From the NCBI GenBank assembly GCA_027066695.1, contig JAMONE010000273.1:1-20223 (forward strand): a stretch of 20,223 nucleotides of DNA, written 5' to 3'. Positions 13,749 through 20,223 of this stretch are shown piece by piece. Below the pieces are notes generated by a model. It ran no database searches. It was not told the origin of the DNA and saw only the letters and a program-made list of their open reading frames with translations. This stretch comes from Micavibrio sp. (GTDB taxonomy: Bacteria; Pseudomonadota; Alphaproteobacteria; Micavibrionales; Micavibrionaceae). The position numbers and the translations under genes are program-made. How positions within the stretch are numbered: the stretch's first letter is position 1; every line of letters starts with the position of its first letter.

Positions 13749-14825
13749 ATGTCAAAACGAATAGCGATTTTTACAAGTGGTGGTGACTGCGCAGGGCTTA
13801 ATGCAGTAATGCGCGCGGCTGTATTACGGGCGAGCTCTTTAGGTTGGGAAGTTATTGGCATCGAGAACGGTACGGCTGGCCTTCTGCAAGACCCTCCAAG
13901 ATATAAGGTGCTTAACCCCAATGATTTTACTGGCACGGTTATGCGTATGGGGGGCACTATTCTTGGCACAACAAATTCGCGCAATCCCTTTGCCTATGAA
14001 ATGGATGATGGCAGTATTATTGATCGCTCTGATGAGCTGATTGCCGCGTTTAAAGCTCTTGATATCGAATCTATTATAGGCATTGGCGGTGATGGTAGCT
14101 TTGATATATTAAGCCGCTTGGTAGAGCAGGGCGGGCTTAACTTTGTGGGTGTGCCTAAAACAATTGATAATGACGTTAATATGACGGATTTTGCGGTTGG
14201 CTATGATACGGCTGTATCTGTTGCTACTGAGGCGTTAGATCGCCTGCAACCGACGGCGGCAAGCCATGATCGGGTTATGATTTTGGAAGTTATGGGGCGC
14301 GATGCTGGCCATATTGCTCTTACTGCGGGGATAGCAGGGGGCGCGGATGTTATTTTGATTCCTGAAATCCCTTATACTATAGAAAAAGTAGCCGAGAAAA
14401 TTAATAATTTAAAGAAAAACGGCCGTAATTTTGCTCTTGTCGTTGTGTCGGAGGCTGTAAATACACCTGATGGTGAAAAACATGAGGTCGTCTACCATGG
14501 TGGAGAGACTAGATATGGCGGTATAGGTGAATATTTATGTATGAAAATTGCCAAAGCAACTGGCTCTGAAACGCGGGCGACGGTACTTGGCCATGTCCAG
14601 CGCGGCGCTAGCCCTACTTATAATGACAGGCTATTAGCATCTGCTCTTGGCGTAAAAGCTGTGGAGCTATTAGCTGAGGGAGTTTATGGGCGCATGGTAG
14701 CGTGGCAAAATGGCGATGTTGTCGATGTCGCGATAGAAGATGCTATTAAGGAGTGTAATATCGTTGATATTAACGGAATGCGCGTACATACAGCGCGTTC
14801 GTTAGGTATATCTTTTGGTGATTAA
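13749..14825 (+). CDS. pfkA: 6-phosphofructokinase, mixed ATP/PPi-type signature
   Basis: This 358-residue PfkA-family enzyme phosphorylates fructose 6-phosphate to fructose 1,6-bisphosphate. The motifs are FTSGGDCAGLNAVMR (8-22), GGDGS (113-117), PKTIDND (136-142, catalytic Asp140) and MGRDAGHIAL (169-178). GHVQRGASPTYNDR supplies a substrate Arg. Donor residues are mixed. Gly116, equivalent to E. coli Gly104, is of the ATP type; Lys137, equivalent to E. coli Gly124, is of the PPi type. Enzymes with this combination are known and many use ATP, so the donor cannot be fixed from sequence. It is longer than E. coli PfkA (320). GAGG sits 10 bp before the ATG. The gene is divergent from the DUF465 gene. 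Confidence 0.93.
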   Translation: MSKRIAIFTSGGDCAGLNAVMRAAVLRASSLGWEVIGIENGTAGLLQDPPRYKVLNPNDFTGTVMRMGGTILGTTNSRNPFAYEMDDGSIIDRSDELIAAFKALDIESIIGIGGDGSFDILSRLVEQGGLNFVGVPKTIDNDVNMTDFAVGYDTAVSVATEALDRLQPTAASHDRVMILEVMGRDAGHIALTAGIAGGADVILIPEIPYTIEKVAEKINNLKKNGRNFALVVVSEAVNTPDGEKHEVVYHGGETRYGGIGEYLCMKIAKATGSETRATVLGHVQRGASPTYNDRLLASALGVKAVELLAEGVYGRMVAWQNGDVVDVAIEDAIKECNIVDINGMRVHTARSLGISFGD

Positions 14826-14933
14826 ATGTTTTTTGCTGTTGATATTTAACTTTTGAAACTTGCAGCATGAGTGTCGCAGGTCTACCATTAAGTATTAGGT
14901 GTGTTTATTATTTTAGAAGAGTGACTATATTTT

Positions 14934-15464
14934 ATGCTTTATGTTCAACAATCATTAGGACCTGATGAAGAGCTTATCCACATTGGAAAATTCCACTGGA
15001 TGTATACTATCAATGCTTTTTTGTCGATATTCTGGGGGTTGGTTAATGCCATTATTATTATGGTCATCGCCTATTATGGTTATAAATATATGGATAAAAT
15101 AGATTATAGCGTTAGTTTTATAGAATCTATAAGAATTATCCATCCGGGAATTCGCGCATTTTCTTTTTTGGTGTTTATTTTGGGGTTAGTTAAATTTGCA
15201 AGAATGATGGTCATAAAGGCTACAACTGAAATTGCAATTACAAACAGCCGTTTAGTCTATAAGCGAGGCCTTGTTGCACGTCATGTTGGTGAAATTAGTA
15301 TTGATCGGATTGAGGGCGTAAACGTGTTGCAGCCAATTTTGGGGCGTGTTTTTAACTATGGGCGTATAATGATTCGCGGAATGGGCGTTGGTGAGGTGCT
15401 TTTGCCACCAATAGAAGATCCTATCGCATTTCGTAGAGCAATCGAGGAGGCTAAATCAAGATGA
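14934..15464 (+). CDS. Membrane protein with bacterial PH domain (first of a pair)
   Basis: This is a 176-residue protein. It has two membrane segments at about residues 25-49 and 71-87, then a bPH_2 (formerly DUF304) domain at about 98-172. The domain shows the family pattern TEIAITNSRLVYKRGLVARHVGEISIDRIEGV, then a YGRIMIRG strand and FRRAIEEA at the end. The PH part should be cytoplasmic. The family's biochemical function is unknown. The start ATG at 14934 has only a weak purine-rich SD (GAAGAG, about 12 bp upstream). Its TGA overlaps the next ATG (ATGA, 15461-15464), so the two proteins are likely made in similar amounts and may form a complex. The gap back to pfkA is about 108 bp with no evident terminator. 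Confidence 0.87.
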   Translation: MLYVQQSLGPDEELIHIGKFHWMYTINAFLSIFWGLVNAIIIMVIAYYGYKYMDKIDYSVSFIESIRIIHPGIRAFSFLVFILGLVKFARMMVIKATTEIAITNSRLVYKRGLVARHVGEISIDRIEGVNVLQPILGRVFNYGRIMIRGMGVGEVLLPPIEDPIAFRRAIEEAKSR

Positions 15465-16027
15465 CAAAAACAACACCTAAATCTACAGCTACGGCTAGGC
15501 GTAGGCCATCTAGGCCGTTAAAATCATACCAAGATCAGGAAATTGAAAAAATATTGGTTAAGGATGAAGAGGTCGTTCTGCGTGCAGAACTTCATGGCGC
15601 AATATATTGGAAGCCTGTAGCTATTCTTATTGTGGCACTTATTTTGTTCTTTTTGATTAAGCCACTTGCGCTGCTGCTTGGGATTGTTGGTGCGGTTATG
15701 CTTTGCATTGCCATATTAACCAAGCATTTCTTATTGCTTGCTGTTACTAATAAACGTGTGCTTGCGCGATATGGATTATTACAAATGGATGTTGTTGATA
15801 TCCGCCTTAGTAAGGTTGAGAGCATTGATCTTGAGCGTATGCTTCCTGGGCATATATTTGGCTATGCTAATGTTGTAGTAATGGGAACAGGCCAACGTTT
15901 AATTCGCGTGCCTTATATTCGAAATGCTGATGCGTTTCGTCGCTATTACAACGAGATGGTTCTTGCCGAAGAAGGCGGTGACGAAGCGGAAAAAGAAATA
16001 AAACAAACAGAAAAACCTGAAGAATAA
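15461..16027 (+). CDS. Membrane protein with bacterial PH domain (second of a pair)
   Basis: This 188-residue protein is a paralogue of the preceding gene. A basic N-terminal tail (TARRRPSRPLK) precedes a tight membrane hairpin at about 51-67 and 69-87. A bPH_2 domain follows at about 90-166: LLLAVTNKRVLARYGLLQMDVVDIRLSKVESIDLER, GYANVVVMGTG, and FRRYYNEM. It ends in a highly charged Glu/Lys tail not present in the partner. It overlaps the upstream gene by 4 nt and has GAGGAGG 10 bp before its ATG, a much better SD than the first gene has. Function is unknown. Confidence 0.87.
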   Translation: MTKTTPKSTATARRRPSRPLKSYQDQEIEKILVKDEEVVLRAELHGAIYWKPVAILIVALILFFLIKPLALLLGIVGAVMLCIAILTKHFLLLAVTNKRVLARYGLLQMDVVDIRLSKVESIDLERMLPGHIFGYANVVVMGTGQRLIRVPYIRNADAFRRYYNEMVLAEEGGDEAEKEIKQTEKPEE

Positions 16028-16082
16028 GCAAAGATAATTTAGCTTAGAAGTTATAAAAATATAAAATTTAAGGAATTATACC

Positions 16083-17828
16083 ATGAGCTATAAGAAAAAC
16101 GCACATCCAAATGGCTGGGATAAGAGCAAGCTAGTTAGCCGCTATGTTACCGAAGGGCCTAAATCCGCGCCGCATCGCTCCTACTATTATGCCATGGGCA
16201 TGACAGAAGAAGAAATCCACCAACCCTTAGTTGGAGTGGGGACATGTTGGAACGAGTCCGCGCCGTGTAATATATCCCTAAATCGTCAGGCGCAAGCTGT
16301 TAAACGCGGAGTTGAAATGGCGGGGGCTAGCCCGCGTGAATTTACAACAATCACCGTGACTGACGGGATTGCGATGGGGCATGAGGGAATGCGATCTTCT
16401 CTTGTTTCGCGTGATGTTATTGCTGATTCGGTTGAGCTTACTATGCGTGGGCATTGCTATGACGCTCTTGTCGGGCTGGCTGGCTGCGATAAATCGCTTC
16501 CAGGCATGATGATGGTTATGATTCGCCTTAATGTGCCGAGCGTCTTTATGTATGGTGGGACGATCCTCCCAGGTAAGCATAAGGGCAAAGATGTTGATGT
16601 TGTTAATGTATTCGAAGCCGTAGGGCAGCACGCCGCTGGTAATATGAGCGAAGGTGAATTAACCGAGCTTGAGAAGGTGGCTTGCCCATCTGCGGGGGCT
16701 TGCGGGGGTCAGTTTACGGCTAATACTATGGCTTGCGTTAGTGAGGCTATTGGGCTTGCTTTGCCACATTCAGCTGGTGCGCCCGCGCCCTATGAGTCGC
16801 GCGATGAATATGCGCAGTATTCGGGTGAAACTGTAGTTGATCTTATCCGAAACGGTGGGCCTCGCCCGCGTGATATAGTAACTCTCAAATCACTAGAAAA
16901 TGCGGCGGCTATTGTGGCGGCTACTGGTGGTTCTACCAACGCCGCTCTTCATTTGCCTGCAATGGCGCATGAAGCGGGAATTGATTTCAATCTGTTTGAT
17001 GTAGCTGATATATTCAAAAAAACCCCATATCTGGCAAATCTTCGCCCTGGTGGACGCTATGTTGCCAAAGATTTATATGATGTTGGCGGCATTGGCATTG
17101 TTCTTAAAGAGCTGCTGGATAACGGCTATATCCATGGTGATTGCATTACTGTTACAGGTAAAACACTGGCGGAAAATCTGGAGAATGAGAAGCTTCCCGA
17201 GGATCAAGATGTCGTATTTCCTGTAAAAGCTCCAATTCACCCAACTGGCGGGGTCGTCGGGCTTAAGGGTAATCTTGCACCTGAGGGCGCAATCGTTAAA
17301 ATCGCTGGTTTGGAAGAGCTAGTCTTTGAAGGGCCTGCGCGCATTTTTGATGGCGAAGAAGCTTGCTTTAATGCCGTTCAGAATAAAGCATATGAAGACG
17401 GCGAAGTGCTTGTTGTGCGTTATGAAGGCGCAAAAGGCGGTCCAGGTATGCGTGAGATGCTCTCTACTACTGCCGCTCTTTATGGGCAGGGTAAGGGCGG
17501 CAAGGTTGCCCTTATTACTGATGGGCGTTTTTCTGGTGGAACGCGCGGCTTTTGCATTGGTCATGTAGGGCCGGAAGCCGCAGTCGGAGGGCCTATTGGC
17601 TTAATCAAGGATGGTGATATTATCCGCATTGACGCAGAAAAAGGTACATTGGATGTTAAGCTATCTGACGCGGAGCTAGAGCAACGCCGTAAAGAATGGA
17701 AGCCTCGCAAAACTAACTATCGCTCTGGCGCAATTTGGAAATACGCACAAACAGTAGGCTGTGCGCGTGATGGCGCAGTAACTCACCCTGGAGCAAAAGA
17801 AGAGACGCATACTTTTGTTGATTTATAA
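16083..17828 (+). CDS. ilvD: Dihydroxy-acid dehydratase
   Basis: This 581-residue iron-sulfur enzyme dehydrates 2,3-dihydroxy-isovalerate and -methylvalerate in valine and isoleucine synthesis. The likely cluster ligands are Cys55 (GTCWNES), Cys135 (GLAGCDKSLPG) and Cys207 (PSAGACGGQ). Three cysteines fit the [2Fe-2S] type, and the Lys after CD (137) is the expected carbamylated metal ligand. DGRFSGGTRGFCIGH near the C-terminus carries the catalytic Ser. Length matches the shorter IlvD/Edd branch (E. coli is 616). AAGGA stands 8 bp before the ATG. The gap after the PH pair is only 55 bp, so read-through is possible. Its TAA lies inside the next gene's first codons. Confidence 0.96.
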   Translation: MSYKKNAHPNGWDKSKLVSRYVTEGPKSAPHRSYYYAMGMTEEEIHQPLVGVGTCWNESAPCNISLNRQAQAVKRGVEMAGASPREFTTITVTDGIAMGHEGMRSSLVSRDVIADSVELTMRGHCYDALVGLAGCDKSLPGMMMVMIRLNVPSVFMYGGTILPGKHKGKDVDVVNVFEAVGQHAAGNMSEGELTELEKVACPSAGACGGQFTANTMACVSEAIGLALPHSAGAPAPYESRDEYAQYSGETVVDLIRNGGPRPRDIVTLKSLENAAAIVAATGGSTNAALHLPAMAHEAGIDFNLFDVADIFKKTPYLANLRPGGRYVAKDLYDVGGIGIVLKELLDNGYIHGDCITVTGKTLAENLENEKLPEDQDVVFPVKAPIHPTGGVVGLKGNLAPEGAIVKIAGLEELVFEGPARIFDGEEACFNAVQNKAYEDGEVLVVRYEGAKGGPGMREMLSTTAALYGQGKGGKVALITDGRFSGGTRGFCIGHVGPEAAVGGPIGLIKDGDIIRIDAEKGTLDVKLSDAELEQRRKEWKPRKTNYRSGAIWKYAQTVGCARDGAVTHPGAKEETHTFVDL

Positions 17829-19167
17829 AAGGTCATTATATGCTGCTATATTATGCTTATTGATAAGCGTGATATTTCCTGCATACTCTATGGCTGGCGG
17901 CGGTGTATTAAAGTATAAATCTGATATTGATGAATTTTACAAAAACAGGGGCGGCGAGCCTGTTTGGGTCGATGGTAATGAGCTAAATACATCAGGAAAA
18001 GAGCTTCTTGGCATATTAAAGCAATCATGGATGAATGGTCTTAACCCTAATTCTTACCATGTATCACGCATTATTGATGCACAATCACCTATAGAGCGAG
18101 AGCTTTTATTAACTGATGGTTATATCCATTATGTTAGAGATTTAAGTGGAATGCGTGTTAATGCCAGTGATATGGGTTTAAACGCCGCGCATTGGAGGCA
18201 GCCAATAGATGCAAGTGAAGCATTATCATTATTGTTGAAACATAAAAATAATATTGCCGAATTTTTACTGTTGCGCGAGCCTCAAACCCGTACATATCAA
18301 CGCCTTAAATCAGAGCTTACAACATTGCGCGAGCTAGATAAGGTAAAACAAATTATCGTTAATATGGAGCGGTTGCGCTGGATTGAAGACGTTAAGCCAG
18401 AGCGTTTCGTTGTTGTTAATATCCCCTCCGCAACGCTTTGGGCAATTGATAAAGGGCGGGTAACATTCGAAATGCCTGTTATTGTAGGTCGGAAAACGCG
18501 GCCAACAGCATCTTTTGTAACCAGCATCCACGGCGTGCGCTTTAATCCTACATGGACTATCCCACCGACGATTAAGCTAAAAGATATATTGCCGAAATTG
18601 AAGGAAAACCCTCAATATTTATCGGATAAAGGGATAGAGCTTTACGATGGCTTTGCCCACAATGCTCCTACGCTTGACCCGTCTGTTATAGATTGGAATA
18701 ATATTGATAAAAAGGCGCTGCACAGCTTGCGTATGGTGCAAATTCCTGGGAAGCATAACCCACTGGGTAATATAAGGTTTCTTATGCCTAATAAGCATAA
18801 TATATATCTGCATGACACTAATAATAAGGAATTGTTTTCGCGGGCTGATCGGGCAATATCTTCGGGTTGTGTGCGCCTACAAGATTCAAGGAAAATGGCG
18901 GTTTTTGCATTGGAAAAACGCAAGGATTGGAACAAAAACGCCATAGATGAAATTTTAAATAAGGGGAAAACTACGGAAGTCTATTCTTCTGAAAAAATCG
19001 ATATTTATTTACTATATTACACCGTTTGGCTTGGGGGTAAAAATCAAGTTATATATGGCTTTGATATATATAATAACGATAAGATATTGCTGCAACTATT
19101 AGAAAACCTTGACGAATTTCCGATTATAAGAGATAATGGCGATAAAATAGTTCACGTTGTGGATTAA
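17815..19167 (+). CDS. YcbB-type L,D-transpeptidase
   Basis: This 450-residue periplasmic enzyme would make 3-3 (mDAP-mDAP) peptidoglycan cross-links. It has a signal peptide (YKR start, hydrophobic core 9-22, cut near AYSMA). An N-terminal scaffold region follows at about 33-150 (FYKNRGGEPVWVDGN, LPNSY-like LNPNSYHV, YIHYVRDLSGMR). The linker NMERLRWI leads to a YkuD catalytic domain from about 195. The active-site motif is LHDTNNKELFSRADRAISSGCVRLQD, split here as His333 and Cys352. The usual PG_binding_1 domain between scaffold and linker is not evident. The start is TTG at 17815 (or 17818), overlapping the ilvD stop by 14 (or 11) nt. A better SD and ATG nearby lead out of frame. A MepK-like peptidase gene follows. 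Confidence 0.92.
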   Translation: MLIYKRSLYAAILCLLISVIFPAYSMAGGGVLKYKSDIDEFYKNRGGEPVWVDGNELNTSGKELLGILKQSWMNGLNPNSYHVSRIIDAQSPIERELLLTDGYIHYVRDLSGMRVNASDMGLNAAHWRQPIDASEALSLLLKHKNNIAEFLLLREPQTRTYQRLKSELTTLRELDKVKQIIVNMERLRWIEDVKPERFVVVNIPSATLWAIDKGRVTFEMPVIVGRKTRPTASFVTSIHGVRFNPTWTIPPTIKLKDILPKLKENPQYLSDKGIELYDGFAHNAPTLDPSVIDWNNIDKKALHSLRMVQIPGKHNPLGNIRFLMPNKHNIYLHDTNNKELFSRADRAISSGCVRLQDSRKMAVFALEKRKDWNKNAIDEILNKGKTTEVYSSEKIDIYLLYYTVWLGGKNQVIYGFDIYNNDKILLQLLENLDEFPIIRDNGDKIVHVVD

Positions 19168-19293
19168 TTTTAAATATGTATTTCATAATTTAGCTTTACT
19201 CATTTTTAAAATCAATGTAGGACTATCATGTTCTACACGTAAATAATGTATATTTAATGTACTCTCGTGTAAAAAAATAGCAATGGGGTCAGT

Positions 19294-19890
19294 ATGATAA
19301 ATGGTTTTTTTGATGTAAAAACAAGTGATGATCAGTTGATGTCTCAACGTCGTGATTTTCTTAAGCTTGGAATGGCGGGCGTTGTAGGAGCGATGATTCC
19401 GTTTACCTCCGTAAATAGCGTGTTGGCTGCTAATAACAGCAGCGCATGGAATATATCATTTAGAAACGTACATACAGGTGAGAGCTTTTCAGGTGTGTAC
19501 CGCGTTGGTGATAAATATCTACCCGAGGCATTTGAGCGTTTAAACTATGTTTTGCGCGATTTTCGCACAGATGAAGTGTTTCCTATGGATCCTCACATAA
19601 TTGATGTTTTGTCAATTGTTCACAGAAAAATGGATGTTCTTGATCCTTATGAGGTATTGTCAGGTTATCGTAGCCCAAAAACCAATTCTATGCTTGGAAA
19701 AAAAGCAGGCGGAGTTGCTAAAAATTCATTTCATATGTATGGTCAGGCACTAGATATTCGTATTCCTGATTACAATACCAAAAAAATCCGTAATGTAGCA
19801 AAATCTGTTAAAGCTGGCGGTGTTGGCTATTATCCACGCAGTGATTTTGTGCATCTTGATACAGGTAACGTGCGTAGCTGGACATCTTAA
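19294..19890 (+). CDS. Tat-exported MepK/DUF882-type murein endopeptidase
   Basis: This is a 198-residue protein of the DUF882 (Peptidase_M15_2) family, which includes E. coli MepK/YcbK. MepK is known to cleave mDAP-mDAP and D-Ala-mDAP cross-links. A twin-arginine motif, SQRRDFLKLG (17-26), precedes a hydrophobic segment and a likely cut after VLA (45). The zinc-peptidase motif is complete: SGYRSP (123-128), His147 and Asp154 in SFHMYGQALDIRI, and His187 in FVHLDTG. The start ATG at 19294 has GGGG 6 bp upstream. An internal ATG at 19339 would begin directly before the Tat motif and cannot be excluded. The order L,D-transpeptidase then this gene matches the ycbB-ycbK order in E. coli. Confidence 0.92.
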   Translation: MINGFFDVKTSDDQLMSQRRDFLKLGMAGVVGAMIPFTSVNSVLAANNSSAWNISFRNVHTGESFSGVYRVGDKYLPEAFERLNYVLRDFRTDEVFPMDPHIIDVLSIVHRKMDVLDPYEVLSGYRSPKTNSMLGKKAGGVAKNSFHMYGQALDIRIPDYNTKKIRNVAKSVKAGGVGYYPRSDFVHLDTGNVRSWTS

Positions 19891-19916
19891 CCTCCCTTTA
19901 TTAAAGGACAATTAAA

Positions 19917-20223
19917 GTGATACTTATCGGGCTTGGCTCTAACCTTGATGGTATATACGGCACTCCAGCACAATGCTTACAGGAATGTAAGGCATTATTT
20001 GCTCAAGCTGGAATATATATAGAGAAATCATCGAGTATATGGACATCCGCGCCTGTTCCTGTATCTGATCAGCCATGGTATAAAAATTCCGTTTGCATCG
20101 TTAATACAGAGCTTGATCCATATCAGTTATTATCCGCATTGGCTCATATAGAAGACAAAGCAGGCCGCGTTAGGGATGAGGCAAATGCCGCGCGAACGCT
20201 TGATCTTGATATTCTAAGCTATA
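19917..20223 (+). CDS. folK: HPPK (folate-pathway pyrophosphokinase), 3' end missing
   Basis: 102 codons are visible before the window ends. The protein transfers pyrophosphate from ATP to 6-hydroxymethyl-7,8-dihydropterin in folate synthesis. It begins MILIGLGSNLDG, the family's N-terminal strand and loop. It contains SSIWTSAPVPVSDQPWYKN, the Y/W-rich substrate loop and pterin-side residues. The last visible part is GRVRDEANAARTLDLDIL, where RTLDLDIL is the HPPK signature with the Mg-binding Asp pair. The start is GTG at 19917 with AAAGGA 8 bp upstream, 26 bp after the preceding stop. That SD lies in the 3' arm of a small CCTTT-ATT-AAAGG hairpin. Confidence 0.93.
   Translation, partial: MILIGLGSNLDGIYGTPAQCLQECKALFAQAGIYIEKSSSIWTSAPVPVSDQPWYKNSVCIVNTELDPYQLLSALAHIEDKAGRVRDEANAARTLDLDILSY

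Noticed and set aside
19234..19271. TACACG/CGTGTA inverted repeat before the MepK-like gene
   Set aside because: The arms are 6 bp with a 26-nt gap. The following run is A, not T, on the coding strand. It is too weak to call an operator or terminator.
19895..19907. CCTTT-ATT-AAAGG hairpin hiding the folK SD
   Set aside because: Five mostly A-T pairs with a 3-nt loop are probably not stable enough to control translation.
1..20223. CRISPR arrays, insertion sequences, tRNA/rRNA genes, phage or plasmid functions
   Set aside because: No regular spaced repeats, transposase motifs, terminal repeats or tRNA-like cloverleaf sequences were seen on either strand by reading.

Overview
This window looks like ordinary chromosomal DNA of a moderately AT-rich alphaproteobacterium. 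No phage, transposon, CRISPR or rRNA/tRNA sequence was seen. The assignment rests on several family and neighbourhood habits: a fumC gene followed by an RHH_4-type ribbon-helix-helix protein, a DUF465 protein beside purE, an SPY tripeptide in release factor 2, a PhaR-type regulator divergent from PHB genes, and a TrkH starting with MDFRP. De novo purine and branched-chain amino-acid genes argue against a strongly reduced endosymbiont. Placement below class is not possible from this sequence.

Layout: (1) 1-1353 (+): 3' part of hslO (Hsp33) and a small lipoprotein gene. (2) 1350-3791 (-): an OmpA-type lipoprotein, a clear intrinsic terminator, then trkH, which converges on the lipoprotein gene with overlapping stop codons. 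(3) 4047-6159 (+): prfB with an intact programmed +1 frameshift site, then an exported coiled-coil protein of unknown function. (4) 6162-9964: a PHB module, with phaR (-) divergent from phaC, phaA and phaB (+); a TGCTGC/GCAGCA dyad lies in the divergent gap. (5) 9977-13561 (-): a DUF465 protein, then purE-purK-fumC-RHH in tight succession behind a good sigma70-like promoter and a leader able to fold around a 9-bp closing stem. (6) 13749-17828 (+): a phosphofructokinase with mixed phosphoryl-donor signature, two overlapping bacterial-PH membrane proteins, and ilvD. (7) 17815-20223 (+): an L,D-transpeptidase overlapping the ilvD stop, a Tat-exported MepK/DUF882-type peptidase, and the 5' part of folK.

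Functional themes are PHB storage (PhaA condenses acetyl-CoA, PhaB reduces acetoacetyl-CoA, PhaC polymerises, PhaR controls), purine synthesis coupled to fumarate hydration, and cell-envelope upkeep (OmpA-type anchor, 3-3 cross-link synthesis and a probable matching hydrolase). No plainly novel multi-gene system is evident. The most interesting items are the purE leader, the short PhaC without a visible partner subunit, the orphan exported coiled-coil protein, and the mixed-signature PFK. Several genes start with TTG or GTG, so automatic start calls here deserve care.
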